Assembly (NCBI GenBank): GCA_022841745.1
Contig: JALHQW010000021.1
Location: 3,292-67,291 of the forward strand
Length of the DNA stretch: 64,000 nucleotides
Reading direction: 5' to 3'
Source of the DNA: Saprospiraceae bacterium
Lineage (GTDB): Bacteria > Bacteroidota > Bacteroidia > Chitinophagales > Saprospiraceae
Shown here: one piece after another, positions 26,788 through 35,281 of the stretch
Position numbering within the stretch: position 1 is the first letter of the stretch
How the letters are laid out: every line of letters starts with the position of its first letter
The notes under the pieces: generated by a model
Told to the model about the DNA's origin: nothing
Databases searched by the model: none
What the model saw: only the letters and a program-made list of their open reading frames with translations
Translations under genes and position numbers: made by a program

Positions 26788-26924
26788 AGGTCAAAAATAC
26801 GGCTTAATTCCTTGGAAAACAGTGTTTTACATTTCCTTTACACTGTTTTACAGGGTTTTTGCTACCTTCGGCAATGGGCGGCTGCATATTTGCCTAGCAT
26901 TGTTTCATCAAAAAAATCTACACC

Positions 26925-27908
26925 ATGTTCCAGAAATTATTGCCCGTCTGTTTGCTGCTTTTGGCAAGTTGCAAAAACGACCCTAACACTACAACCGAAG
27001 TAGCCCAAGCCTCTATCGAAGGCACAAAGGAAAAGCTGAAAAGCACCTGCATCGTCTGCGAATCCATTGACCAAGGCTATACCTGGAAACCAGCCGATGC
27101 GGGGTTTCCTGCTGATGCGGCGGTCAAGCAAATGGCGCTTCAAAACGACCGCCTTATCGTTACCACGAGCGATCACGGTATGTTCATCAGCGATGCAGGA
27201 CGGCAAAATTGGCAACCGTTGAGCATGGAACAATTGCCCAGCAAGGACATCGTTGCCCTGACTGCCGATGGCAGCGGCATCTACGTAGCCGTGGACAAAC
27301 AGGGCGTTTTTGCAACGCACGACGAAGGCCAGCACTGGACCAAATTGAACGATAACCCAATGGGCAACGACAATTTCATCCATGCCATTTTCAAGGTTGG
27401 CGATGAAATATGGGTAGGGCATCTGGGCAGTTTGTATGCTATGTCGGAAACACCTTTGAGCAAATGGCGGGAAGTCATGAAAGGGGTTTTTGCCACCCAT
27501 GCGGCACAGTCCGGCTCGGACATCCTACTCGGCACCAGCATCGGCATAGCCCGGTCAAGTGATGGCGGCAAACACTGGGATTGGGTGGGCAAAGGTGCTA
27601 CCGTGAGGAAGCTGCTCTCCATTGGTGGGCAACAGTTATTGGCCACCTACAAAGAGAAGGACGCCGAGGTGTCAACGGATGGAGGAAAGACCTGGACCAC
27701 CGTCCAAAGCGACGACACTGCTGCCCGGGGCCTACTGAACGCTGCCAAATCTGGGCACGATATGTTCTCCAAGCAGGATGGTGTTTACAGCCGATGGGAA
27801 GACCAATCGCTCAATTTCTTCGGGTTGCCCGATTATGCGGAAACGGATTTTTTGCCTGTGGGCAATACGGTCTATGTGTGGGTGCTGGGGCGGATGGATG
27901 GGTGCTGA
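26925..27908 (+). CDS. lipoprotein with BNR/YCF48-like beta-propeller repeats
   Basis: A 327-residue lipoprotein (lipobox L-L-L-A-S-C, Cys16). Repeated blades of the sialidase/BNR or photosystem-assembly YCF48 type appear: S-x-D-x-G-x-x-W in residues about 45-52 (S-I-D-Q-G-Y-T-W), T-H-D-E-G-Q-H-W, S-S-D-G-G-K-H-W and S-T-D-G-G-K-T-W. Such propellers usually bind glycans or proteins; no catalytic residues of sialidases are evident. It is divergent from the membrane regulator (137 bp), with a TACCTTCG box around 26872, so it may be its target. Confidence 0.72.
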   Translation: MFQKLLPVCLLLLASCKNDPNTTTEVAQASIEGTKEKLKSTCIVCESIDQGYTWKPADAGFPADAAVKQMALQNDRLIVTTSDHGMFISDAGRQNWQPLSMEQLPSKDIVALTADGSGIYVAVDKQGVFATHDEGQHWTKLNDNPMGNDNFIHAIFKVGDEIWVGHLGSLYAMSETPLSKWREVMKGVFATHAAQSGSDILLGTSIGIARSSDGGKHWDWVGKGATVRKLLSIGGQQLLATYKEKDAEVSTDGGKTWTTVQSDDTAARGLLNAAKSGHDMFSKQDGVYSRWEDQSLNFFGLPDYAETDFLPVGNTVYVWVLGRMDGC

Positions 27909-27994
27909 GGGTGAAATTTGAGCTGAACAAATAGTTGTTCAGCTCCATTTATCTTCTATTTTCACTTATTTATGTTGGAACTTGTTAAGACAAA

Positions 27995-28414
27995 ATGCCG
28001 GAAAAAGACAAATACCACGACCAAGTAAGGAATGCCATCGAAAAGGATGGTTGGACTATTACGCACGACCCATTGCATTTCAAGATTGGGAAAAAGGAAA
28101 TATTCATTGACCCCGGTGCTGAAAGGTTGATAGCGGCAGAAAAGGGCAACGAGAAAATTGCAGTCGAGGTTAAAAGTTTTCTTCACCTATCATTTTTAGC
28201 AGCTTTCTACGAAGCATTGGGCAAATTCATCTTGTACGAAGAGGCACTTGAAATTGAAGAACCGGACAGGGTGTTGTTCCTCGCTATTCCAGCGCACATC
28301 TATGAAAAAGAAATGGAAGACGAACTGCTCATCCAAAAAATCATGGAACACAAACATATCCAAGCCATCGTTATAAACGTTCACAGTGAAACAATCGTAA
28401 AATGGATAAAATAA
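27995..28414 (+). CDS. xisH: XisH-family protein
   Basis: A 139-residue XisH, a PD-(D/E)XK-nuclease-like protein first seen as an accessory to excision of the cyanobacterial fdxN element. Seen: D-x-Y-H-D-Q-V-R-N-A-I-E-K-D-G-W-T-I-T-x-D-P, E-K-G-N-E-K-I-A-V-E-V-K-S-F (the E-x-K core), L-G-K-F and a Y-E-A-L helix. It overlaps xisI by 13 bp. XisH/XisI pairs occur widely outside cyanobacteria, usually as horizontally moving cassettes of unknown role. There is no fdxN, nif or recombinase gene here. Confidence 0.9.
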   Translation: MPEKDKYHDQVRNAIEKDGWTITHDPLHFKIGKKEIFIDPGAERLIAAEKGNEKIAVEVKSFLHLSFLAAFYEALGKFILYEEALEIEEPDRVLFLAIPAHIYEKEMEDELLIQKIMEHKHIQAIVINVHSETIVKWIK

Positions 28415-28737
28415 AAAAATACGAGGCCATCATTCTCCAAATCATGCAGGAATACGCCGCCATTCCCTACGCCAACATCGCCGCCAGCAATGAGCTAATT
28501 GTTGACCGGGAAAACCACCGCTACCAAGTTGTGACCATTGGTTGGGACGGCTACAAGCGGGTGCATACGGCCACGCTCCACTTCGACATCAAAGGCGGCA
28601 AAATCTGGATACAGCAAGACCAGACTGAGCACGGCATCGCCAACGACCTCGTAGAGGCCGGGGTGCCGAAGTTGGATATAGTGCTGAATTATTTGCTGCC
28701 GGAGGTGCGGGAGGAGTTGGAGTTTGCGAAGGGGTGA
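28402..28737 (+). CDS. xisI: XisI-family protein
   Basis: A 111-residue XisI, partner of XisH: M-D-K-I-K-K-Y-E opening, D-R-E-N-H-R-Y-Q-V-V-T-I-G-W-D-G, I-K-G-G-K-I-W-I-Q-Q-D-Q-T-E and a final A-x-G-V-P-K-x-D-I-V-L. Translationally coupled to xisH by overlap. The molecular function is unknown. Confidence 0.9.
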   Translation: MDKIKKYEAIILQIMQEYAAIPYANIAASNELIVDRENHRYQVVTIGWDGYKRVHTATLHFDIKGGKIWIQQDQTEHGIANDLVEAGVPKLDIVLNYLLPEVREELEFAKG

Positions 28738-28769
28738 GTTTGAACAAAAATTTTCGAACAAAAAAACTT

Positions 28770-28800
28770 TTTGTGTTTATATTGGTTTGTCGTATATTTG
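28770..28800 (+). promoter_or_regulatory. consensus Bacteroidota promoter
   Basis: TTTG (28770-28773), 19-bp spacer, TATATTTG (28793-28800): the best match to the TTTG-N19-TAnnTTTG consensus in the window. It points to the small reading frame at 28857. Confidence 0.75.
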
Positions 28801-28856
28801 CGGCGTCCAAAGTTTAGGAGCAGACGGAGGACTTGAATTTTTAAACACGCTTTAAT

Positions 28857-29033
28857 ATGCCAAATAAACGGCACCTGCTCCAATTCATTCCTTTTGGAGC
28901 AAAACTTAATGCTCAATTCCACAAGTTAAAACAAGTTTGGAAAAAGCACAAACACCATGTTGAGTCATTCTTCCAATGGCTGAATAGGCTCAAGTTGATT
29001 ACTGATTTGTTACAGTTATTGGGCCTATTTTAA
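28857..29033 (+). CDS. small orphan protein (58 aa)
   Basis: ATG to TAA encodes 58 residues: a basic His/Lys/Gln-rich first half (K-Q-V-W-K-K-H-K-H-H-V) and a hydrophobic, amphipathic second half ending L-L-Q-L-L-G-L-F. I recognise no family. It sits between a near-consensus promoter and a hairpin, so it looks like a complete transcription unit of about 280 nt: either a small membrane-active peptide (toxin-like or regulatory) or a non-coding RNA with a chance frame. There is no signal peptide. Confidence 0.45.
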   Translation: MPNKRHLLQFIPFGAKLNAQFHKLKQVWKKHKHHVESFFQWLNRLKLITDLLQLLGLF

Positions 29034-29057
29034 GCACCATTAATTATGGAAGACCAG

Positions 29058-29088
29058 ATGACAATGCAGATTTACGCTGCATTGTCAT
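29058..29088 (+). terminator. hairpin ending the small unit
   Basis: Perfect 12-bp stem ATGACAATGCAG/CTGCATTGTCAT with a 7-base loop, followed by TCTGTTAATT (weak T-run), just before the GH95 gene. Confidence 0.55.
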
Positions 29089-29121
29089 TCTGTTAATTAC
29101 ATTTGCCCAAAGCCGAAATAA

Positions 29122-31521
29122 ATGAAAATTCTAACAGTTTTTTTAGTGCTGTGGGTGTCCTTCGCCCACGCTCAATCCACCCATACCCTCTGGTTCGACC
29201 GCCCCGCCCAGTTCTTCGAGGAGACCCTCGTGCTCGGCAATGGCCGCATCGGGGCCTCCGTCTTCGGTGGCGTGGCCGTGGACTCCATGTTCCTCAACGA
29301 CGCCACGCTGTGGTCGGGCGGGCCGGTGAACGCCAACATGAACCCCGACGCCCACACGCATCTTGCCGCCGTGCGGGAGGCGCTGGCACGGGAGGACTAC
29401 CCCGCCGCCGACTCGCTGAACAAGCGGCTGCAAGGCTCGTTCTCACAGAGCTTCGCCCCGCTGGGTACCTTTTACCTGAATTTTCAGCATGAAAAAGGCG
29501 AAGTGAAAAACTACTATCGGGAACTCGACATTGAGCAAGCCGTGAGCACGTTGCGCTACGAGGTAAACGGCGTGAAATTCCAAAGGGAATATTTCATCTC
29601 TGCCCCTGATTCGGTGATGGTCATCCGGCTTTGGAGCAGCAAGCAAGGGGCGCTTAATTTTGAAATCGGCTTCAAAAGCCTGTTGCGGCACATGGTATCA
29701 TCGAATGAAACTGAGCTGTTTGCAAACGGCTATGCACCCTTCGTGGCCGAGCCGAGCTACCGGGGCGATATGCCCAACGCTGTTGTGTTCAAAGAAGGGA
29801 AAGGAACCCGGTTTGCTGCGCAATTTTTTATCAAAAACAAAGATGGTAAATTAACGAAAACGGGCAACAGGCTTGGCTTGCAGGAGGGCAGCGAGGCGCT
29901 CATCTTCGTTTCCTTGGCCACCAGCTTCAACGGCTTCGACAAAGACCCCGTCAAGCAAGGGTTGGACGCCCCCGACATTGCGGAGCGGCTAATGAATAAA
30001 GCCCGTACAAAGCCGCAAAAGGACCTCCTCGACGCCCACCGCAAGGACTATATGCGCTTTTTCAAGCGGGTGTCACTCGACCTCGGCCCTACGACCGCAC
30101 CCAACCTGCCCACCGACGAGCGCCTAAAGCGCTATGCAAAGGGCGAGGAGGACAAAAACCTCGAAATCCTTTACTTCCAGTACGGGCGCTACCTGCTCAT
30201 CAGCAGTAGCCGGACACCGGGCGTGCCCGCCAATTTGCAGGGCATCTGGAATCCCTATATGCGCCCGCCCTGGAGCAGCAATTACACCATCAACATCAAC
30301 GCTGAGGAGAACTACTGGCCCGCTGAGACCTGCAACCTGAGCGAGATGCACCATTCGCTGCTCTCCTTCATTGGCAACGTGGCAAAAACCGGGGCCACCA
30401 CTGCCAAGACGTTTTACGGCGTGGAGCGGGGATGGTGCGCTGCGCACAATTCTGACATCTGGGCCATGAGCAACCCCGTGGGCGACTTTGGCAAGGGCGA
30501 CCCCGTATGGGCCAACTGGAACATGGGCGGCACATGGCTCTCCACACACCTCTGGGAGCATTTCGCCTTCACGCAGGATTTGGATTTCTTGAAAAACGAG
30601 GGCTATCCGCTGATGAAAGGCGCTGCCGAATTCTGCCTCGATTGGTTGGTGACAGACAAGACCGGGCAGTACCTCCTCACTTCGCCCAGCACCTCGCCGG
30701 AGAACAAGTTCGTGACGCCGGAGGGCTTTCACGGCGCTACTTTCTATGGCGGCTCCGCCGATTTGGGCATGATTCGGGAGCTGTTCGAGCAGACCATTGC
30801 GGCAGCAAAAGCATTGAACACGGACGACAATTTCAGGCTTCAGTTGGAAATGGCCCTGGAGCGGCTGCATCCCTACCAAATCAGCCGTACGGGCGGCCTC
30901 CAAGAGTGGCACCACGACTGGCAGGACGAAGACCCCAAGCACCGCCACCAGTCGCACCTGTTCGGGCTGCACCCCGGCCACCACATCAATCCCGCCGAGA
31001 CGCCCACACTGGCCGATGCCTGCCGCCGAACGCTAGATATTAAGGGCGACGAAACCACGGGCTGGTCGAAGGGCTGGCGCATCAACCTGTGGGCGAGGCT
31101 CCAAGACGGCAATCGGGCCTATAAAATGTACCGGGAACTGCTGCGCTTCGTGCCACCAGACGGCTTGAAAACCAACATGAGCAACGGCGGCGGCACTTAC
31201 CCGAACCTCTTCGATGCGCACCCGCCCTTCCAGATTGACGGCAACTTTGGCGGCACAGCTGCCGTGGCGGAGATGCTGGTGCAGTCCGACGAAAAGCAAA
31301 TCCAACTGCTGCCCGCCCTGCCTGATGCTTGGAAAAGCGGATCCGTGAAGGGCCTCTGCGCCCGTGGTGGCTTCGTGATAGACATGGACTGGAAGGATGG
31401 CCGGGTGGTGAAGGTGAAGGTCTTTTCGAGGGTCGGCGGCACGGCACGACTGACGGACGGGAAGGATGGGCGCTGGGAGGTGGAAGTGAAGAAGGGGGAG
31501 GGTGTGGAGGTGGTTTGGTGA
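29122..31521 (+). CDS. alpha-L-fucosidase, GH95, secreted
   Basis: A 799-residue GH95 enzyme that removes alpha-1,2-linked L-fucose from plant or host glycans with inversion. Signal peptide residues 1-18 (F-A-H-A-Q-S). N-terminal beta domain: L-V-L-G-N-G-R-I-G-A-S-V-F-G-G, L-N-D-A-T-L-W-S-G-G-P. (alpha/alpha)6 barrel: L-Q-G-I-W-N-P, I-N-A-E-E-N-Y-W-P-A-E-T-C-N-L, and a late G-W-S-K-G-W-R-I-N-L-W-A-R and D-G-N-F-G-G-T-A-A-V-A-E-M. Length is typical (about 780-820). It has no T9SS tail, so it is likely periplasmic. Confidence 0.92.
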   Translation: MKILTVFLVLWVSFAHAQSTHTLWFDRPAQFFEETLVLGNGRIGASVFGGVAVDSMFLNDATLWSGGPVNANMNPDAHTHLAAVREALAREDYPAADSLNKRLQGSFSQSFAPLGTFYLNFQHEKGEVKNYYRELDIEQAVSTLRYEVNGVKFQREYFISAPDSVMVIRLWSSKQGALNFEIGFKSLLRHMVSSNETELFANGYAPFVAEPSYRGDMPNAVVFKEGKGTRFAAQFFIKNKDGKLTKTGNRLGLQEGSEALIFVSLATSFNGFDKDPVKQGLDAPDIAERLMNKARTKPQKDLLDAHRKDYMRFFKRVSLDLGPTTAPNLPTDERLKRYAKGEEDKNLEILYFQYGRYLLISSSRTPGVPANLQGIWNPYMRPPWSSNYTININAEENYWPAETCNLSEMHHSLLSFIGNVAKTGATTAKTFYGVERGWCAAHNSDIWAMSNPVGDFGKGDPVWANWNMGGTWLSTHLWEHFAFTQDLDFLKNEGYPLMKGAAEFCLDWLVTDKTGQYLLTSPSTSPENKFVTPEGFHGATFYGGSADLGMIRELFEQTIAAAKALNTDDNFRLQLEMALERLHPYQISRTGGLQEWHHDWQDEDPKHRHQSHLFGLHPGHHINPAETPTLADACRRTLDIKGDETTGWSKGWRINLWARLQDGNRAYKMYRELLRFVPPDGLKTNMSNGGGTYPNLFDAHPPFQIDGNFGGTAAVAEMLVQSDEKQIQLLPALPDAWKSGSVKGLCARGGFVIDMDWKDGRVVKVKVFSRVGGTARLTDGKDGRWEVEVKKGEGVEVVW

Positions 31522-31728
31522 GGCTCAATTCTTGGCGTGCCTTGTTTTTATTCCAAATCCACAGTCATTTTTCACCAAATCCACATCGTAATCAATACCG
31601 AGGAGCACGAACAGTTGAGGGTAAGTCTTGCCCAGTCAACAACGGCAGCGCCTGAACTGCTTATGAAACAGGAAGCTCCTGCAGTAAACGGCACTTAATC
31701 CTGAGTAACTGTTTGTCAATGTGAATGC
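31522..31728. other. intergenic upstream of the hydrogenase locus, first part
   Basis: About 200 bp with no feature identified. The palindrome at 31729 and 125 bp of further non-coding sequence follow before hoxF. Confidence 0.35.
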
Positions 31729-31800
31729 AAATGGGCTGGCAGGTCGCCAGATTTCCGAAGTCTCGAAGACTTCGGAAATCTGGCGACCTGCCAGCCATTT
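31729..31800. repeat. 72-bp near-perfect palindrome
   Basis: Arms AAATGG(G)CTGGCAGGTCG and CGACCTGCCAGCCATTT continue inward through CCAGATTTCCGAAGTC/GACTTCGGAAATCTGG to a five-base loop. There is no T-run, so it is not a normal terminator. Its sequence differs from the TTCCGGAA palindromes. Confidence 0.85.
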
Positions 31801-31925
31801 TGACTTTTATTTGAACCGTTGAGCTGACCATTTAAACCCTGATTTTTTTCACCACAAACCCTGACCATTGTCACAACTTCCCTGCCTAACTTCCGTGATT
31901 TTTGACCCAAACGAAAAGTAGCTAT

Positions 31926-33653
31926 ATGCAACCCATCAGTCTCGCCCGCCCACAATTGCTCAACGCCATTTGGGCCATGCACGATGTAAAAGGTTTCCTT
32001 GACGACAACGATATTGGCCAATTGTCCACCCTGTTTGGGGTTTCTGCCGTGGAAATCGAAGGGGTCGTGTCGTTCTACCATTTCTTCCACCGCCAGCCAT
32101 CGGGCAAGCACACGATTTACCTGAACAACAGCATCGTATCGGAATTCAGCGGCTTTGAGGAGGTGAAGCGGGCCTTTGAAAAAGAAACGGGGGCCACCCT
32201 CGGCAAAGTGGACGCCACGGGCACTTTTGGCTTCTACGAAACCTCCTGCATCGGCCTCAGCGACCAGGAACCTGCTGCGCTGGTTGATTTCTGCCCGGTG
32301 GTGGAACTGACGCCGCAGAAGGTTAAAACCCTCATTGCGAAGCTGAAATCAGGTGCGCCTGCCATCACGGTTTGCGATGAGCCGAAGAACAATATCCGCT
32401 ACACGCCCGGCGAGCGGGCCTTCATTCTGAAAGACTACCAACCTGGAACTGCCCTGCAAAAGCTGGGGGAATTGGCGCCAACAGACGTCATCCAGCAGGT
32501 GAAGGACGCTGGGCTGATGGGGATGGGCGGCGCATTTTTCCCGACGGGCATCAAATGGGAAGGCTGCCGCAAGAATGCCAGCAACCGCAAGTTCGTGGTC
32601 TGCAACGCCGATGAGGGCGAACCGGGCACCTTCAAGGACCGGGTGCTGCTGAACACCATGCCGGGCCTCGTCATAGAGGGCATGGCGCTGGGGGCCTATG
32701 CCGTTGGCGCTTCGGAGGGCATTATTTACTTACGGGCGGAGTACCGTTGGCTGAAAGAAAAAATCGAGCAAACGCTGGAAGATTTCCGTGAAAAAAACTG
32801 GCTTGGCGACCATATCCCGGCGAAGCAGCCCTTCTCTTTCGACATAAGGGTACAGCTCGGCGCTGGCGCTTATGTCTGCGGCGAGGAGACTGCCCTGCTA
32901 AACTCCCTCGAAGGCAAGCGGGGCGAACCCCGTACCCGCCGCTACTTCCCGGTCGAACGGGGGTATTTGTCAAAGCCGACGCTCGTGAACAACGTGGAGA
33001 CCTTTGCCACCGCCGCCCGCATCCTCGAATCGGGGCCTGTCCAAATGCGGGAACTTGGCACAAAGGACTCGCCCGGCACGAAGCTGATTTCCATCAGCGG
33101 CGACTGTGCCAGACCGGGCATTTATGAAATAGAATGGGGCATGCACCTGAGCGAACTTCTGACGCTTTGCGAAGCAAATGACCCCTATTACGTGCAGGTG
33201 AGCGGGCCGAGCGGTACCACCGTTTCGATGAAGGAGCGCAACCGCCGCCTCTGCAAGGAAGACCTGGTCTGCGGTGGTTCGTTCATGGTGTTCAACAAAA
33301 GCCGTGACCTGCTGCAAATCCTGCTGAACTTCAACAATTTCTTCAAGCACGAGAGCTGCGGCATCTGTACGCCATGTAGGGCCGGCAACTTCATCCTGAA
33401 CCGCAAGTTGGAAAAGCTGGAACTGGGACTTTGCTCGCTGCGTGACCTCGTCGAAATCGAAGATTGGGGTGTCACCATCAAGCAGAACAGCCGCTGCGGC
33501 CTCGGCCAATTGTCACCAAACAGCATCATTGATGCCATCCACAAATTCCCGGAATACTTCGACAGCCGGGTGGACAAATCTGGCAGCCGCTTAAGCCGTG
33601 GTTTTGACATGGAAAGGGCGGTGCGGGAGTACGAGGAAGCTGTAGAGGCGTAA
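31926..33653 (+). CDS. hoxF: NAD-reducing [NiFe] hydrogenase diaphorase subunit HoxF
   Basis: A 575-residue fusion of a NuoE-like N-terminal domain (residues about 1-150, L-F-G-V-S-A-V-E-I-E-G-V-V-S-F-Y-H-F-F) and a NuoF-like flavoprotein domain. The NuoE part keeps only two evident Cys (T-S-C-I-G-L-S; D-F-C-P-V). The NuoF part has NAD/FMN motifs G-M-G-G-A-F-F-P-T-G, N-A-D-E-G-E-P-G-T-F-K-D-R, G-A-G-A-Y-V-C-G-E-E-T-A-L and the [4Fe-4S] ligands E-S-C-G-I-C-T-P-C-R-A-G with a late Cys in R-C-G-L-G-Q. It exchanges electrons with NAD(H) in the cytoplasm. ATG 31926 is preferred over TTG 31902. Confidence 0.92.
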   Translation: MQPISLARPQLLNAIWAMHDVKGFLDDNDIGQLSTLFGVSAVEIEGVVSFYHFFHRQPSGKHTIYLNNSIVSEFSGFEEVKRAFEKETGATLGKVDATGTFGFYETSCIGLSDQEPAALVDFCPVVELTPQKVKTLIAKLKSGAPAITVCDEPKNNIRYTPGERAFILKDYQPGTALQKLGELAPTDVIQQVKDAGLMGMGGAFFPTGIKWEGCRKNASNRKFVVCNADEGEPGTFKDRVLLNTMPGLVIEGMALGAYAVGASEGIIYLRAEYRWLKEKIEQTLEDFREKNWLGDHIPAKQPFSFDIRVQLGAGAYVCGEETALLNSLEGKRGEPRTRRYFPVERGYLSKPTLVNNVETFATAARILESGPVQMRELGTKDSPGTKLISISGDCARPGIYEIEWGMHLSELLTLCEANDPYYVQVSGPSGTTVSMKERNRRLCKEDLVCGGSFMVFNKSRDLLQILLNFNNFFKHESCGICTPCRAGNFILNRKLEKLELGLCSLRDLVEIEDWGVTIKQNSRCGLGQLSPNSIIDAIHKFPEYFDSRVDKSGSRLSRGFDMERAVREYEEAVEA

Positions 33654-33672
33654 GGCTTTTGAAAATTGGGTT

Positions 33673-33842
33673 TTGATTTAAGATATAAGATTTAAGAAAT
33701 CAGATTTTAGATTTATTGGCGATTGATTTAATTGTGATTGGCGATTTAAGCTAAATGTTTAAAGCATCAGTATTTGCAGGATATAAGTGCGGGTCAAATC
33801 TAAAATCTTATATCGTACATCTTATATCTTATATCTTATATC
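33673..33842. repeat. inverted word arrays (GATTTAAGATATAAG / CTTATATC) between hoxF and hoxUY
   Basis: Left arm 33673-33715 and right arm 33796-33842 are made of GATTTAAG/ATATAAG words and their complements, separated by about 80 bp. Word content matches 23046-23181. The right arm ends 30 bp before the hoxUY ATG. Confidence 0.75.
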
Positions 33843-33872
33843 AACATAAAGGACTAATAAATTAGGATAAAA

Positions 33873-35153
33873 ATGTCAAATCCAATCACCATCACCATTG
33901 ACGGAAAAGAAGTCCAAGTAGAGGATGGTTCATTGCTGATAAATGCCATCCGTGAAGCGGGCGTTGACGTGCCTTCGCTTTGTTACTACGAGCATATTGA
34001 CCCACCGCTCGGCACCTGCCGGGTCTGCACGGTGGAGGTCAACGGGCGGCACCAGGCCTCCTGTACTACCCTTGCCCGCAACGGCATGAACGTGGTGGTT
34101 CATGACGACCCAACGCTGCATGATACCCGCAAGGCAATGGTGGAAATGCTTTTTGCCGAAGGCAACCACTTCTGCCCCGCCTGCGAGAAGAGCGGCGACT
34201 GCGACCTGCAAGGCATGGGCTACGAACTGGGCGTGCAGATGAGCCGCTTCCCGCACCTATTCATTGACCGCATCATTGACTATAACCCCAAGCGGATGGT
34301 CATCGAGCACAACCGCTGCATCCGTTGCCGCCGCTGCGTGGACGAGGTGCTGACCGACGATGGCAAACGGGTCTTCAGCTTTGCCCATCGGGGCAACGAC
34401 ACGGAGGTGGCCATTGACTACGAACAAGAGGCCAAACTGAACGAAGAACAAGCCATGCGGGCCATGCATATCTGCCCTACAGGCGCCATTTTGGTGCGGG
34501 GAAAAAGCTTGGCAAGGCCTTTTGGCGACCGCAAATACGATATTAAGGGTGTCCACTCAGGGGAAAATGTTCCGATGGAAAAACCATTGGCTCCGATGGG
34601 TAGTAACGGCGAGAAGAAAGTCATCGCCACGGTATCGTTGGCGGGCTGCTTCGGCTGCCACATGTCCATGCTCGACCTCGACATGGGCATTCTCGATCTC
34701 GTGGACCTGGTAGAGTTCAACAAGTCGCCGTTGACCGACATCAAGCACTTCACAAAAAAAGTGGACGTGGGATTGATAGAGGGCGGCTGTTGCAACTCCG
34801 AGAACGTGGAAGTGTTGCGGGAGTTCCGCAGGAAATGCGACATCCTCGTGGCAGTGGGCGAGTGCTCCATCTGGGGCGGCCTGCCCGCCATGCGCAATAT
34901 GGTGCCCCTGCGGGAATGCCTTGAAGAAGCCTACCTGCACTCGTTCACCAGTGAAAATGAGGCTGCTATTATTCCAAGCCACGAGGATATACCCAAGATT
35001 CTGGACAAGGTTTACGCATGCAGCGAGGTAGTGGATATTGATTATTTCATACCCGGCTGCCCGCCCAGTGCCAACCATATCTGGAAGATGGTGAAGAATA
35101 TCCTTTTTGGGGCGGAGTACTCGGTGGTTTATCCTGAGTTTAAATATGACTGA
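33873..35153 (+). CDS. HoxU-HoxY fusion: diaphorase iron-sulfur subunit fused to [NiFe] hydrogenase small subunit
   Basis: A 426-residue protein. Residues 1-about 240 are HoxU (NuoG-like): plant-type [2Fe-2S] cysteines in C-Y-Y-E-H and G-T-C-R-V-C-T-V, the H-F-C-P-A-C-E-K-S-G-D-C cluster site, then C-I-R-C-R-R-C-V and C-P-T-G-A-I. Residues about 246-426 are HoxY: S-L-A-G-C-F-G-C-H-M-S, G-G-C-C-N-S-E-N, V-G-E-C-S-I-W-G-G and F-I-P-G-C-P-P-S, which hold the proximal [4Fe-4S] next to the NiFe site. In characterised group 3d enzymes these are separate proteins of about 235 and 180-210 residues. The linker is about 15 residues, with no stop or start signal between the domains. It would fix the electron path from active site to flavin in one chain. 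Confidence 0.9.
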   Translation: MSNPITITIDGKEVQVEDGSLLINAIREAGVDVPSLCYYEHIDPPLGTCRVCTVEVNGRHQASCTTLARNGMNVVVHDDPTLHDTRKAMVEMLFAEGNHFCPACEKSGDCDLQGMGYELGVQMSRFPHLFIDRIIDYNPKRMVIEHNRCIRCRRCVDEVLTDDGKRVFSFAHRGNDTEVAIDYEQEAKLNEEQAMRAMHICPTGAILVRGKSLARPFGDRKYDIKGVHSGENVPMEKPLAPMGSNGEKKVIATVSLAGCFGCHMSMLDLDMGILDLVDLVEFNKSPLTDIKHFTKKVDVGLIEGGCCNSENVEVLREFRRKCDILVAVGECSIWGGLPAMRNMVPLRECLEEAYLHSFTSENEAAIIPSHEDIPKILDKVYACSEVVDIDYFIPGCPPSANHIWKMVKNILFGAEYSVVYPEFKYD

Positions 35154-35155
35154 AA

Positions 35156-35280
35156 GGGGTTTTGGGGTTTTCGGGTTTTGGGGTTTTCGGGTTTTCGGGT
35201 TTTCGGGTTTTGGGGTTTTGGGGTTTTGGGGTTTTCGGGTTTTCGGGTTTTGGGTTTTTCAGGTTTTGGGGTTTTTGGGT
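35156..35280. repeat. G-rich word array (GGGTTTTC/GGGGTTTT), left arm
   Basis: About fifteen near-tandem GGGTTTTC/GGGGTTTTG words on the plus strand, starting 2 bp after the hoxUY stop and ending 1 bp before the stop of the four-helix-bundle gene. At least four closely spaced G-tracts repeat several times, so G-quadruplex formation on the plus strand is possible. Confidence 0.85.
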
Positions 35281-35281
35281 G

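Noticed and set aside
27995-28737. Excision module of a nitrogen-fixation element
   Set aside because: No fdxN, nif, or XisF-type recombinase gene is present; only the XisH/XisI family relation holds.
35156-35280. Coding sequence (G-F-x-V-F-G-F repeats read through in two frames)
   Set aside because: The translated low-complexity peptide arises from the GGGTTTTC words; there is no start context or conservation argument.
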